From assembly GCA_963969365.1 (NCBI GenBank), contig OZ017762.1:1674001-1738000 (forward strand): 64,000 bases of DNA, read 5' to 3'. The notes under the pieces were generated by a model that did not search any database, had not been told where the DNA came from, and worked only from the letters and a program-made list of their open reading frames with translations. Both the position numbers and the translations under genes were made by a program. Shown here piece after piece: positions 24,801 through 37,360 of this stretch. This stretch comes from Asterochloris sp. CNOR1 (taxonomy: Eukaryota > Chlorophyta > Trebouxiophyceae > Trebouxiales > Trebouxiaceae). How positions within the stretch are numbered: the first letter of the stretch is position 1; each line of letters opens with the position of its first letter.

Positions 24801-27800
24801 TGCCAACGGCCACCCTGCCAAGCCCACAGCCGCCAATGTGAGCGCCTTCACGGCGCAGGCTCAGCTCAGCGGCCGCCCGCCCACAGCTGTGACGCCCTCA
24901 GCTTCCCACTTCCAGCAGCCGCCCCACCATCAGCAGCCAGCACAGGGCTCTCCAGTGGCAGTCAGCTGCCTGCCCATCGACCCCTTGAATGTGAAGCAGG
25001 AACTGGGGTTGGGAGGGAGGGCGCAGTCGCTGCCATTTGGTAGCCGGCCTGCAGCGCTGGTGCCCTCGCAGCCGGTAGCCAGCTCTCTGCAGGTGGGCAG
25101 GGGCATGGCATAAGTGCACGCCCGGGCAAGGCACTTACAGCTTGTGGTCTGTTCTCAAGGGCTGGCCGGCAGCTGGCCCATGACCTAGCTGCTGGCCGCC
25201 AGTCTCTGGCGCAGATATAAAGTGCTTGCCAGTGCATAGAGCATGTATGCTGTGCTTTTTAAGGGCTGGGCACACTCTGTTGGTGGTGGCTGGCAGCCGG
25301 TCCACAGTCTGGGTGCCCTGCCAGTAGGCTAGCGTGTGACAGTGCTTGGCCAGTGGCCTCACCAAAGCTCTGGTTGCTGAGTCTGGAGTCTGCCTCAGGA
25401 CATGGCAGCCTGCTGATGGCACAGACGCCTGCAAGACCAGTGGCATGCTCTCTGGAGACAGGGACGCAGCACAGCAGCGGTTCAAAGTGACAGCTGGATG
25501 TTGGTCTCTCAAGGCTTCTCTGACCCTTGCTGGGATGTGGGATGTGGCAGTGCACTGTGTGCAACGTGCAGCAATTGGTGCCGTAGCACACGTCTGCGCA
25601 TCTGGTGGCAAGATATTTGCAGGCGGGCAATGGCTGCGCAGTGGTGTTTCATGGGGCCCCTCTCTCAAGGAAGCAGCACCTTGTGGGTCTAACATGCTCC
25701 TTGCAGTTCTTTGCAGCGCTTGAGTCCATTTACATGTGCAGGGCATCATGGAACACATACCTCTGGGTAGTAGTGCACCTGTGGGGCACCACATGCACCT
25801 GCTGCGAGACGAGCAGAGCTGCTCCCCGTTCCAGCCGCGCAGCTTTGGAGGGCACGAGGTGCAGAGCACACACCGCGTGGGCAGCCTTCAGCATGATCAG
25901 GTGAGCGCCCAGCTCATGAATGCTGTGACCGGGGCTGTGCCTGTATCAGAGACAGGGTCTTCGGATGAAGGCTAGTATTGTTGCTCTTGTGTTCCAGTGT
26001 AAAGGCACCTATGAGGAAGCTGCAGCACCTGCTCATGCTGCAAGCTCAACAGCACGGCACGCTGTCAACTTGGGAGGTCTGCAGAGCTCACAGCTGTAGT
26101 GCTGGCTGCCAGCAAGAATCCACTCCCTCCAGCCATGCCTATGCCTGCAGCCAGTCACGCTGCATTGAGACTGTGTAGAAGCACAATCTAAGTTGCGACA
26201 GTTGTGTGCAGGCTGTCATGCGCTCGGAAAGCCTGGAAGCCCACCGCACGCAGCGCTCCAAGTCGCTGAGCGGCATGCTGCAGCGGAAGCAGATGTCTGC
26301 AGGGGTCGCCAAGCCGCCAAAGGTGTGCAGGCGTGCTGCTGTCGTTGGCCCAGCCTCCCTGCAGCAGGGCCATCGGTCATGGCGTAACAATCGCCAAGCC
26401 GCACAACAAGCGTCCTGCTGTGCTGCTTGCTGGGCTTTTCAACACCCCTGCCCTGTGATGCTGCATGCTTTTGAAGCGTCTCCAAGGGGCCGCCTATCTG
26501 TAGTGGCAGGCATGGTGCAGCCCGGGCACCTGCCAAAGCCCCAAACTTTGTTTCACCCCCTTGTGGCTGTCAACTGTCTAGGCAGCTAAACTGGGTTGTG
26601 TGGTAATGAGACAGGCCTTTGTGGCAGACTGCACACCTTTTCTGATGCCAGCTCACTACCTGTAGGCGGCTGGAGCAGGCCGCGTGGGTGGAAAGGGCGG
26701 TGCCTCAGCCAATGGCGCTGTCAAGTACAGGGGGGTGCGACAGCGCCCCTGGGGCAAGTTTGCAGCAGAGATACGGGATCCCACCAAGGTGCGCTGCCTT
26801 CTGCATGAGAGCACTTTGCCACGGGGTGGCGGGCAGTTGCTCAGTGCATTGCACGCCGTCGTTGTGGTACCCGTCAGGATGGTGGGCAGTGTGTCCCTCA
26901 GGAGATTGTGCTAGGTTGGGTCTCTGGCAGGGTCAGCTGTGTTGTCAGTCGGATGCTTCTGACAATGCTATAGACAGAGAGCTCCCTGGTGCCCCCCAGA
27001 ACAGTCTGCGTTGTTATCGTGTTGGCCGCTGAAGCCAGCTTGGCCTCATTGCACATCAGTCTGTGTCAGTCCCGGCTGGGCACCTGGCATGGCATTGGCA
27101 CTTCAGCCCGAAGGCTGCCTGGGTGAATGTTTAGGTTCCCTTCCTCTTGCAACACCTCTGGCAATGACCTTGGCAAGTGACTGCCTCAGAGCTTCAATGC
27201 ACCTGCCCTGCATAACGGCTGCCTGCTCATGCAAGCTGTCACAACACAGTGCCTGGTCTCCTTGCTCACTGTGCAATGTAGTGCGACTTTAGCAAGCTTG
27301 TCTGTGGTGCTGCGCCCTTGTTCCCAAACAGAGCAGCCGTCTGTGGCTGGGAACATTTGACACACAGCGGACAACATCACTCATGGAGCACCTTCATGGC
27401 CCTGCAGAGCTGCCGCCTGTGGCTGGGGACCTTTGACACAGCAGAGGAGGCTGCGCTGGCATATGACGCTGCTGCGAGGCGCATAAGGGGAGCAGCTGCC
27501 ATCTGCAACTTCCCGCCCGACGGCCCTCCCCACGCAGACGAAGACGGCCTGCTAGGTCAGTGCGCAGACCCTTCTTCTTTTATTCAAGGTCTACGATGCA
27601 GCTTCAGATTCCCATCCGCATGTCGCAGTGCAGCCGATGGCATCCAGGGGCATGCTGGCCACTTGCTGGGAGGCCTTCATGCTTTGCTCTCAGCCTCTAA
27701 AGGCCTTCCAGTGAGCCAAGCATCACAGCAGTGCAGGTCTGCCAGGAGACCCCTGTGTTTGTACCCAATAACAGGTGTGCTGCCCATACTTGCAGGTAGT

Positions 27801-29219
27801 TCAGTGGGCTCTGAAAGCGGGCAGGGGCGCCTGCACCACGTGGGGTCGGCGCCCACAGGAGGTCACAGCCGGTTGGCACGCGGCAGCAAGTCCCTTCTGG
27901 GGCGGCCGTCACAGCCCAGCGGAGCCCCTCCCAACGCCACAATGCTGTCTGTGTGAGTTTAGTGCATTGGAGTTGCCTACACCGACAGACAGGACCGGCT
28001 TGTTGGTTTAAGGGGTTTTTCAGAATGTATTGCCCTTAGCGTTGGCTGTGCCTTGCACTCACACACATGGGATCGCAGTCCATCTGTCAGTCGATGGTGC
28101 CCACAAGAGGTGCATTGCTCGTTGTGCAGGGTGTTGAAAACCCAGGGCATGTGCGGCAGCAGCAGCTCCCAGGAGCTGAGCGCCAACAGCGGCGGCGAGG
28201 AGGATGGCGTGTTTGGCATGGACGTAGACGCGGAGGACAGCTCGCAGAGGTGAGAGGGGCTTGCAGCCACGAGCCAAGTTGGGCCAAGCTGTGGGGTTCT
28301 AAGAGCTTTGCGGTGGTTCTCATTTGACCCAGAGGCTGGCTTGGTCGTGGGGCCAGACATCCAGATTGGCCATGAAAGGGACTGCCCACAGGGGTGAGAG
28401 GGGGTGTGATGTGTGGCTGTGTGACTGGTTGGCAGGCAGTTGGGGCAAAAGGGGGGATGGAGACTGAGAGCCCTGCTGGCGAGAGATGCCTCCTGTCAGG
28501 ATCAATTGCTTGATCAAGCTCAGTACTGGCACCATAGCAAGCAAGAGGCACTGCATTGCAGTGCATGCTGGGGCACAGCATTGCTGATCATGCTCTGCTC
28601 AGCTGACAGGTCTTCTCAGCTTGTGCATGCTTGGGGCTGCAGCGTTGCGTGTCGTGTTGTGCCGCACCAACAAGTCTCTCAGCTTGTGCATGCAGAGCTG
28701 CAACAGGCAGGTAAGAGTGAGTGGGAATATGCGCTGATTGTGTGGTGCTATGCTCGTCAGCTGCTTCAGCTGTGAAGGGAGTCCTCTCGGCACATGAGGT
28801 CTTCAACAAACCCCCTGCTGTGCTGACCAGCTGCTTGCTGCTCTGCAGGGCTGGCACTGCAGCAGACAAGGAGAGGGAGGTGGCCGAGATCCTGCTGCTG
28901 ATGCAGAACGAGCTGTCAGTTCAGTCCAAAGGCCGCAGGTGGGGCATGTAGCCTTCCCATAACTGTCGCATGCTGCTTGAGGTCTTTGCTTCTTCTTAGT
29001 GCTTCCTGTTTGCTTGCTGGGTGGCATACTGCTGTTGCCTGTTGTGTCCGAGTCTGCCACCTATGCTTCTCTGGGCTGCACATCATTGTCGCTCGTTGTG
29101 CCAGGTCAATCATGCAGCACTTCAGTGGTTGAGCGTCCAGCTCTCTGCCCCTGGTGAGCGACGCCTCAGCAGTTGACTGAAGTGTGTTGTGCAGGGGTCG
29201 CAATGGTGCCCGCCACTGA
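21860..29219 (+). CDS. AP2/ERF-domain transcription factor
   Basis: Nuclear DNA-binding regulator. Exons that join in phase: 21860-22130, 23090-23277, 24160-24356, 24771-25092, 25742-25900, 26212-26322, 26666-26788, 27408-27555, 27796-27952, 28130-28249, 28849-28938 and 29195-29219, about 637 residues plus an unlocated first exon. The single AP2 domain spans the 26666 and 27408 exons: [19 protein letters not shown], then [20 protein letters not shown] and [13 protein letters not shown]. The AAEIRD form is ERF-like. The loop between the two exons is short, joining DPTK directly to SCRLW. About 330 residues before the domain are low-complexity Ser/Ala/Gln/Pro, followed by a charged segment ([16 protein letters not shown]). 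After it come a Ser/Gly region and a short acidic/helical tail ([20 protein letters not shown]). Targets cannot be told from sequence. Confidence 0.85.
24064..24114. repeat. Decayed copy of the AP2-gene exon 24160-24356 start
   Basis: The stretch ggtgcagggc...ggcagcacagactctgca at 24065-24112 matches the start of the exon at 24160-24207, which encodes [15 protein letters not shown]. It lies just upstream of the real acceptor. A similar weaker copy of the exon's end (ggcaggcagcgcgccc) lies near 24435-24460 beyond its donor. Confidence 0.6.
27329..27368 (+). repeat. Decoy copy of the second AP2-domain exon start
   Basis: After a cag acceptor ending at 27331, the sequence reads [13 protein letters not shown] in the same phase as the real exon at 27408 ([15 protein letters not shown]). 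About 40 bp are copied, splice acceptor included. If spliced in, the frame would run on through diverged sequence and soon stop, so it is probably non-functional or a source of aberrant transcripts. Confidence 0.7.
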
Positions 29220-29990
29220 GCTCTACTCGCACCATGCTAGCGCGTCGCGTCAGATTCTGCTGTCTTGAGGAAGTCTGAAGCTCCTGAACTTGGATCCTGA
29301 CGCACTGGAAAAAGATGCACAGCCTGCCCCCCGAGACGAAACCCCCAGACTGCTGTTCAATGCATGAGCACGTAAGCTGTCAGTCTCGAGCTGATTGTGG
29401 CTCATCACACCCTGGTCGACTGCTCCCTTTTTGGCCCAACAAGGTCCCTTTCAAGGCCTAGCCAGTCCTCTGAGAAGAAGAGTTTCACAATCCCGCTTCA
29501 CTCGTCATGAGATTCACTATTTCCTATACTGTTGCAAATCCTGTCTTCCCATGATGTGTCATGCACTGTCTCCAGCTTGCCATGTACACTATTGAAATAA
29601 CTCCCCAAAACTATGGCTGCCTCCCCCCCTAAGCCAGGCGTCAACACTGGCCTTTCCGCAACTGGGGAGTCAGTAACTGTGCTAAAGTGTTTCAATATGT
29701 GCAACAATTTTTCAATGCTGGACTCAACAAGTTTTTCCAACAGTTGGCTACCTTGCAAATGTTGAGAGAGCGAAGAGAGCTCCTTACTACTATGAGTGAT
29801 CTCATCTTCCACCACTCTACCTCAAGCTGTCAGTGATTACAGAGGGTCTGATACAAAAAACTTTTGCATGAAAGTGAATGATGCTGAAGCAGGAGGATCC
29901 AGGCTTTGACACTGCTACAAGACCTGGCCAGCAACTCAAGACTCTGGATGTTTTACTTCAGGAGAAAACACAGATATTGTGCTGCTGCTT
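29220..29990. other. Convergent 3' region between AP2 and aminopeptidase genes
   Basis: Holds the 3' UTRs of both genes. The minus strand has TGTAA at 29837-29841, about 150 nt past the aminopeptidase stop, a possible polyadenylation signal. The 29400-29870 part is more AT-rich than its surroundings and has open stretches on both strands, but none starts with ATG and resembles anything known. Confidence 0.4.
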
Positions 29991-32900
29991 TCAGGCTTTT
30001 GGCTGCTGGCTCAGAACCCACTCTGCTAGCGTGGCTGCACCAAAGCCGGTGGCGCCACCCTCCTTGTCACTCCAACAGGGCCCAGCTATGTCCAAGTGTG
30101 CCCACTGTGTCTGCACAGGCATAGCGACAGCTGGGGTTGGCAAGTGGCACTGATCGAGACTGGTGATACCACTGTATCTGCACCAGGTCTGCAGGCGTGT
30201 CTGCTCTGACTGACATTGTCCCTGCCTGTGCAGCACAGAGACATTTGTGGCAGACATGAAGCCAAGCAGACGCTCTGGTGCGGATGTGGCAGACCAGTCC
30301 CCAGCAGCATAAAGACAAGGCCACCATGACTGCCGCTGCAGTTGGTCTGCCCAACTCCTCGGCGCGTGGCGGCGCCATTAGCGTAGCAGGGCAGGCACTT
30401 GGTCACTCAGTAGCACCGCAGGCAATCCATCACACAGCACAGGGCATTGCGCAACCAAAGCGTGCGCATGCAAAGGCGCGGCAGGAGAACCCCAGGCAGG
30501 TCAGTGCAGAGCTGATGCACTACCTGTGCATGCAGCAGAGTGCACCAGCACCAGCAAGGAGGCAGTCTGTCAGTAGGCAAGCGCATCGGCCAGACAACAG
30601 CTGAGTGCCCATGCAGGGCCCTGGCCGAAGCCGGAAGCAGAGCTGTCTCATGCATGAATACGCTGGAAGCGGTGTTAGCAGGCAGGGCAGCAGCTCAGCA
30701 CCAGCAAGCTAGGCAGGGCTGCTTGGTAAACCGCTGGCACATAAAGGCATCAGACCCGTCCAGGGAGCAAGAAGTTTTCACCTTTTCTGTGTCCACAAAC
30801 CGCTTGAGGAAGAGTGCTGCAGTGATGGCCCCACCAAAGCGGCCACCGCCAACGTTCTTCATGTCTGCAGGGCAGCAGACGATTAGGCACAGACGGGTCC
30901 ACTGCCTTGACCCGTTGACAGCGCTTGTCATGTCAGAGAGGAGCTGTCTGCGGAGGGTCAGGCGCAGAGTGATGCACCTTTCTTTCAAGCTTGCATGCGA
31001 GTGCCACTATGTGCACATGGCAGCCCGTTCCCTGGCAGCCCTGTCGACACTCCGGATGGCTGTGACCGCACCTCATCACCGCATGCAAGCAGTGTGACAT
31101 GCACGCATGTACGAGGCCACGTTCGGAGGGCTGTGTCCTAAGCGTGCTGCTAGCTGCCTGTCCTGGCTGACCTGCTATGATGGACTTGCAGCCCTCCCAG
31201 TAGCGCTCCTCCAAGGGGAGGCGCCACAAGCTCTCGCCTGCAAACAGCCATGCAAACACAGTGGGTTCTGTCGTTCCCAAGGCTTCAGCTCATGACACAA
31301 ACACGAAGCTCTTGTGTGCATGGAGACCTTTGGGTGCATTGAGGCCTTGCTGAAGATCTTACTGAGAGCCAATTGTTGAACGGCAGGCATCAAGTTGAAG
31401 CTGGTGACCACAGGCTTGCAGACCAATGAGGACTGCAAGACACCCACCAGAAGCAGTGCAGCTGACGACAAGAACTGCATCCCTTCATCGGACTGGCTTG
31501 AAAGCTGGGCTTCTCACCTGCCCTGGCAGCAGCCTGACTGAGGCTCTCGGCCATCTGGTCATCTGGCGAGAACATCCCTCCAACCTTGTCACCTGCGCAG
31601 ACCACCGCATTTTCTGTTGTGCGCAGTTGTCGGGATCTGCAGGAGAGCCGACGGCACAGCAGCCCACGGCAAGTGCACCACAGCCTCTTAAGACAGCAAT
31701 GTTCGCTGCTGTGGCAGCTGGCGGTTGAGAGCACGATCAGCCTCAAGTGGCAGCTGCGAGGGGATCTGTATCAGGAACTCAAGCAGACATGACCTGCCAA
31801 GGCAGGCAGCTATGACAAGTCCCTCATCTGGGTAGCTATGACGAGACCCTCACCTGGGCAGCCACAGCAAATGCCTCAACTGGGCAGGCAGCTACGACAT
31901 TTCCTTATGTGGGCAGAGGCAGGCCCTGTTGATGCACCCCAAAGGTGCTTGCAGCAAGCCACCATGCAGGTGGCAGCAGAGCCACAAACTTGTGGGGCCA
32001 CAAGGAGGCTTGACCCACACGGCAATGATGCAGGCAGCGCGAAGTCCCCTGACCTCTGACAGCAGCATGTCAGGCAAAGCAGCACTCAGCCAGGGCCACT
32101 ATCCTGAGGCCAGTGACAACAATGCATATGCCAGACCAAGCCAATCATCATGTGCTTGCTGTGCAGCCAAAACGCTGTGGCTCAGACAGCACACACCCAA
32201 GGCCACCATGCATGCATTGGTCAGGCTGTGCCCCCACCTTTCCCCCAAAATAGCTTAAAGAGCACTCACCCAGGGCAATCATGCATGCGCCGGTGAGGGT
32301 GGCGATGTCGACAATGGCCTCTGCATTGCACTTTGTCTCGGCGTACCAGAGGGCATCTGCCAGGGTCAGCCTGCCCTCTGCATCTGTATTGATGACCTGC
32401 ACATAAGAGCAAAGGTTGAACAGAGGTCAAACAGAGTTTTCAAATCAAAGCTTTGCATCAAGCAATGGTCTTGTGTGGCCAGAGGGAGCCTGCCCTGTGC
32501 ATCATGGCTTGCGCAGAAGCAGCCTGGTGCTGCTGAGCACGGCAGCGCAGGCAGTTGACCCCAAGCGCGCTGCATGACTGCATGCAGGGCTTGCCTCCCT
32601 GCAATGCTGAGGTCATTGCCTGCACAGAGGCAGTGTTGTGAAACACTGTTGCTGTGCAGCATTTGTGCACAAAGGGCCATGTGCACCCATCTGGCTGCCC
32701 CACATGCTTGGAACGACAGTCCTCATGGCTGGGAGGGAGGCACCTCAGGCTGTGAAGGTGTACCATAGGGTATGTGTACCGGGCTCGTAGGCTGCCTGGG
32801 CTGCCGCCCAGCGGGCGCCTGGGCTGCTGTGAAGCTTGTGACAATGGCCCCCGGCAGCATGCCTCTGCCATCAGCCATGCCTTGGACGATAGGGGTAATA

Positions 32901-35900
32901 TTAGGGTTTATGCAATCACCTCCACGGTCTTGCCGTTGGCTGCCTTCAGGATGTCGCCCGGCAGCATGCCCTTGCCATCGACCATGTTCTCGCAGCTGGC
33001 CACACAGAAGTGGACCTCCACACCTTCAGGCTTCAGCAGCGATAGGGCCTTGGCGGCACCCAGCACTCCGCCTGATCCACCCATGTCAAACCTGCAGGCA
33101 AGGCACTGTGAATGCTAGACTGCAAAGTGGCTGCTGAACCCAGATAAGAGCAGCAATATGTATTCAAGCAGACTGCTCCTTGTGCAAGGATACTTCCATT
33201 GAGAGAAGAGTGGCCCTCCTTTGCAGGCAACTGTGCAGTGGGGCGTGTCAGCCAGCTCGACCTGGCTGACGAGTTTGTGGCAGACTGCGCTGCTGCCTGG
33301 CTGGCTACTAGGCACCACTGAGCACAGGCACCACAGAGCACGGGCTCAGGCTGACGGCGGACTTGCTGGCTGATGCCCTATGGAATGGCACATGCAGCAC
33401 CTGATGCCTGGCAGTCTTCATGGCACATGCAGCACCTGATGCCTGGCAGTCTTCATGACGAGGGCAGACACAGCACACAGCACTGCAGGCCTGAATCAAA
33501 ATCTTCTGCGAACCCCAACTTGTGGGGCATCATTTGCAGACACTCACTTCATGTACTCGATCATGGAAGCCCCGACCTGCAGCAAAGGAGCCCACACCTT
33601 CGGGACTGACAGGTAGCACGTGGTCACCATAACTATGAGGCTTGACATGCAATGTATCCATTTGCTCAGGAAGGTCTGAGATACCCCAGCCTGAGGCGTC
33701 ACACACAATTTGTGGCGCGGAGAGTGCACCTCTGCATGCAAGGGTGGAGCACTTTGAATGCATGTGGCATGCAGCCCTTGCCTGCTCAGCAGCCCACACT
33801 GAGGCTCTGCATGCGCTGCTGAGCAGGCTGGGAGGAAGACCACAGGGACTGAGAAAGCATTGCCACTGTGAGCAGACACTGCTGCATGCTGGACGGAGCA
33901 CAGCAGGGGTGCCAAGTGCCCTGCCCCTCTGGTGCCTGCAGGCAGATGCTGACCTCCAGGCGCAGTACAAATCCATCAGCTAGACAACTGGGTGGCGTCC
34001 TGCTGCATTATGGGCTGAGTGGTCACAAGAGCGCTGCGTCAACAGCCAGAGTGCGAAGGGCACGTTCTTGCTGCATGCAACACCTGCAGGCCCACACTGT
34101 GCCTGACCTTGAGATTGTAACCTCCTGTGTCCATTGTGAGACCTTTGCCAACCAGCGCAACCCTCCGCTTGACCTCTCCTGCATTTGGGCAAACCACCGC
34201 TCACGAAGCTTGTCAAATGGTCTGAAAGTGGGGCACTCCAGCTGGATGACTATGCAGATGCTGCACTGACATCACCACCTCTGCAATGCTTTGTTGTATT
34301 GAGGCAGCTGGCATGCAGCTTGCAAACTGCCAAACACACCTGGACACAAAACTGCAGCCCTGGCCACCAAGCAAATGGGAAGGGAACCCCTCTCTGCTTT
34401 TGTTCCAGCCTGAACGGCCAGAGCTTGAGATTCTTCAAGCCTGGAAAAGCCTTGCCTTGAGGCTTGTAGGTGAGGTGGATGAACTTGGGCGGCTCCTCTG
34501 AGGCTTCAGCCACCCCCAGGTAGCAGCCCATACCCAGCTGGGCGCAGTCATCGCGCTCCAGGATGGTGCACTCTATGTTGCCCCCAGAGCCTGCCGCAAT
34601 CTGCTGGGCAGCGGTGGCCAGGTGGGTGGGCGTGCACACGTTGGGGGGCGCTTCAACCAGGTACCTTCAGCGCACAAGCCACTTGCTCAAGCGCAAATAC
34701 TGAATGACATCTAGAAGTAGCTGATTGCTTGACACATGTACAGGCAGCCCTCCGCCAGACAGATTTGGCATTTGCCGCAGCTTATCAAGCAGGAAGCTCA
34801 AAGCACAGCCTTAGTTTGGCTGTCTTTGCGCCAACTGGGCCGTGGCATAATTGCCCAGCAGATGTACAGGCAGCCTCACCAGGCAGCTTCTGCGTTTGCG
34901 GCAGCTCATCAAGCGGGACTGACAGCGGCTGGGCAGGTGTTGGGGTGGGCCAGGATGCAGCACTGATCTGCCAATGGCAGAGAATTCTAGTTCCTCATCC
35001 AGCACCAGTCAGGCGCTTCCTGAAGCTGTTACTATGTGGCGCATACTGCATATGAGGATGGCGCGCATGCATGGGCAGGCCTGCCATCAGCGCCCTAACC
35101 TCCCCTGAGACGCACCGAGTCAGGAGAGCGCCTTTTGCCATTGCTACCGCATGATCCACAGCTTTCTGCCCTGTAGCCACATCAACTTTGGGTGGCACAA
35201 CCACCTCCACCTGCTCCAGAGTGGTCACGGGCTTGACCTTGGACTTGAACCGTGTGGCTTCATAGGCGCCCAATAGGGCGCCGGCTGCGATCTTGCCTTC
35301 AGCACCCTCCTCCTGCAGGAGGAGTGCATCGGGATCTAGTGCATGCAAGGATGTGCAGCAACCTGCCAGCCGCACTTTGAAACTATAATCAAATAAATGT
35401 ATGCTTGGGCTGCAGGTGCAGACATTATAAAAGCTGTCATTGATCTGCAGTTTCAGTCCACACATCTGCAGCCTGAGGGACAGCACAGCATACAGCGCTG
35501 GTCCCACTTGCGCTGAAGGCAGCAATCTCAATTATATGTATTGCTGGGCACATACAACAGTTGCAAGCAGCCCCACTTGCCTTGACATCTCCTGCAATGT
35601 ACGCGGCCGCTGTCTTGCTGCGGTGCGTCTTGGCAGCGCTGGCCAGCGCCAAGCCCAAGCTCTGCAGCACAGTAAAGGCATGTCGGATAACACCCCAGGA
35701 GACTTGGAGCAATGCGGTTCCCTTGGGTGCATGGCACGCTCAGCTCCTGATGGGAGTGGATACGCCCTGCCAGGCAGTGAGGACCCCATTGACCAGCATC
35801 AGAAGCCAAGAAGATGAACATCAAACCCAGATCTCTGTCTTTGCAATGTTTAGATTCAGAAATGTAGGAGACAGTAAAGTGTAGACATGATAGGCACTGC

Positions 35901-37360
35901 ATGGCAGGCTGCCCCATGCATGGTTGAGGAATGCAGGGGAGTAATGGGCTGCAGCCCTCTGTATCATTGAGCCATATGCTGCTGTAGCATTGAGCCAGAT
36001 GCGTATTGCAGGAAATGAGCAGGGAGCAAGAATCTGTCATGCTTTCTGCAGCAGGGATACCTTTGTTGTTTGGGGCTGCCCAACAAACAGTGGCACGTCT
36101 TCAACAGTCTGCTGCCAATTTGGCAAGTAACAGATATACCAACCAGCAGGCAGCTGCTGCCCATCTTGGGTGCAAGCGGCAGGCTAGCATGCCCACCTGG
36201 TAAGGAGACTGGTAAGGAGAGATGCCTTATGCCCACCTGGTAAGGAGAGACGCCCCACTCCGCCTGCACCTTGGCCTTGTCTTTTGGGCCAAGCCCCACA
36301 ATGGTCAGGTACCGCGCCGACTGAGCAATGCGTCCCGTGAATGCTGAACCCTGCATGGCAAGTCCAGGCACGACTGGGGTCAGGCGTTAAAATACGCTGA
36401 TAGCGCAAAGGCTGGACAATAGCTGGGGCTGATGGCCAATGTGCACACATGCCCGTGCAGGGCATGGCGGACATGATTTGACCCATGACTGCTCGTGGAC
36501 ACTATCCACTCCAGCTTCAGGCAGTTTTTGTGCCTGCCAATGCTCAGCTCCTGCAGACCGGGTCACGTACCTAAAGCGCAGGGCCAGCAGGCAGCGGATA
36601 GCATGTTAGGCGAACACAGCTACGCTTCAGCTTTGATCCCAGCAGCAGCAGCAGCAGCAGCAGCGTTGTGGGGAAGGCCAGACTCAGGAATGCATTGTTG
36701 TGGGTGGCTCACCGGCTTCCCACTGAACTCAGCAGTGTGCAGGAACTCCGTGATGGCGCCCTCCAGTCTTCCATCGAGCTCCTGGAGCGCTGGGTCAGTG
36801 ATGCTGTAACTTACGTCTGCAGGCTGACGCTAGGTCAGTGATGCTGTAATGTACAACTGCAGGCTGACATGTGCCACAGTCATGTTGTGACGACTCCCAA
36901 TGAAGCTGCGGGTTCAATCGCTATGAAGGGCAGCTTGCAACAATGCCAGCAGTAAAGCATGTGACCCTCTGTCAGGCGCAGGCTTCAAAGAGATGTTGCA
37001 GAGGCCCCTGTGCGCCACTGTCAGGCATGGCATGCAGCAGGGTGGCAGAGGCCATTGTGGGTTGCAAGTCTCAGTGAAGCTAGAAAAGCTCACCATCAGC
37101 CTTGATGCAGCAGCTATATATCCCAACCACTAGGAGGTCGCCTTTCCAGGCCAAGGGGTCAGTCTGCACCACTTTCACAGTGGCATACGAGCTGGGATAG
37201 TTCTCCACCTGCAGGTCACACGGCTCTGGCTTGGTCTCCAGGGCAAAGCTAGGGCTTTGGTGCAGGACAGGGCTTCACAGCACAATATGCAGTGCGCATG
37301 CACCTGCAGAGGCTCTGGCACACGTGTCCTGCCACTGGAAGGGCCGCCATTAGAGGCCAT
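29991..37360 (-). CDS. LAP: Leucyl aminopeptidase (M17 family)
   Basis: Two-metal exopeptidase that removes N-terminal residues, usually a hexamer in plastid or cytosol. Exons that join in phase: 37094-37208, 36713-36789, 36237-36350, 35581-35661, 35116-35312, 34456-34664, 34108-34178, 33548-33576, 32920-33091, 32270-32396, 31518-31592, 31172-31237, 30782-30864 and 29991-30110. All metal and catalytic motifs are present: [15 protein letters not shown], then [18 protein letters not shown], and [14 protein letters not shown] with the catalytic Arg. Other family blocks are [49 protein letters not shown] and [11 protein letters not shown]. The N-domain has [15 protein letters not shown]. About 511 residues are assembled. 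The first exon is uncertain: an ATG at 37360 opens [19 protein letters not shown] but does not join in phase. One exon is only 29 nt, and two introns (after 34456 and 35581) use GC donors. Confidence 0.92.
32843..32879. repeat. Decayed copy of an aminopeptidase exon segment
   Basis: The stretch ggcagcatgcctctgccat at 32853-32871 matches exon bases near 32959-32977, which encode DGKGMLPGD. It lies about 75 bp beyond the donor of exon 32920-33091, inside the following intron. Confidence 0.6.
33386..33455. repeat. Perfect 35-bp tandem duplication
   Basis: Bases 33386-33420 and 33421-33455 are identical. They lie in an intron of the aminopeptidase gene. The lack of any change suggests a recent event. 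Confidence 0.9.
34730..34925. repeat. Two copies of a 60-bp block, period about 125 bp
   Basis: The block atgtacaggcagcc, then a gccgcagc/gcggcagc core and tcatcaagc, appears near 34736-34795 and again near 34862-34920. It lies in an aminopeptidase intron and has no coding character. Confidence 0.6.
36188..36258. repeat. Duplicated splice-donor segment
   Basis: The donor edge of exon 36237-36350 (plus strand gcccacctggtaaggaga at 36231-36248) occurs again at 36190-36207, with a further ggtaaggagaga at 36211-36222. The minus strand thus carries a second CCAG|gtgggc donor-like site about 40 bp beyond the first. Confidence 0.75.

Noticed and set aside
29498-29815. Minus-strand open frame in the AP2/aminopeptidase 3' region
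   Set aside because: It has no ATG start, overlaps a comparable open stretch on the other strand, and resembles no known protein; more likely UTR sequence.
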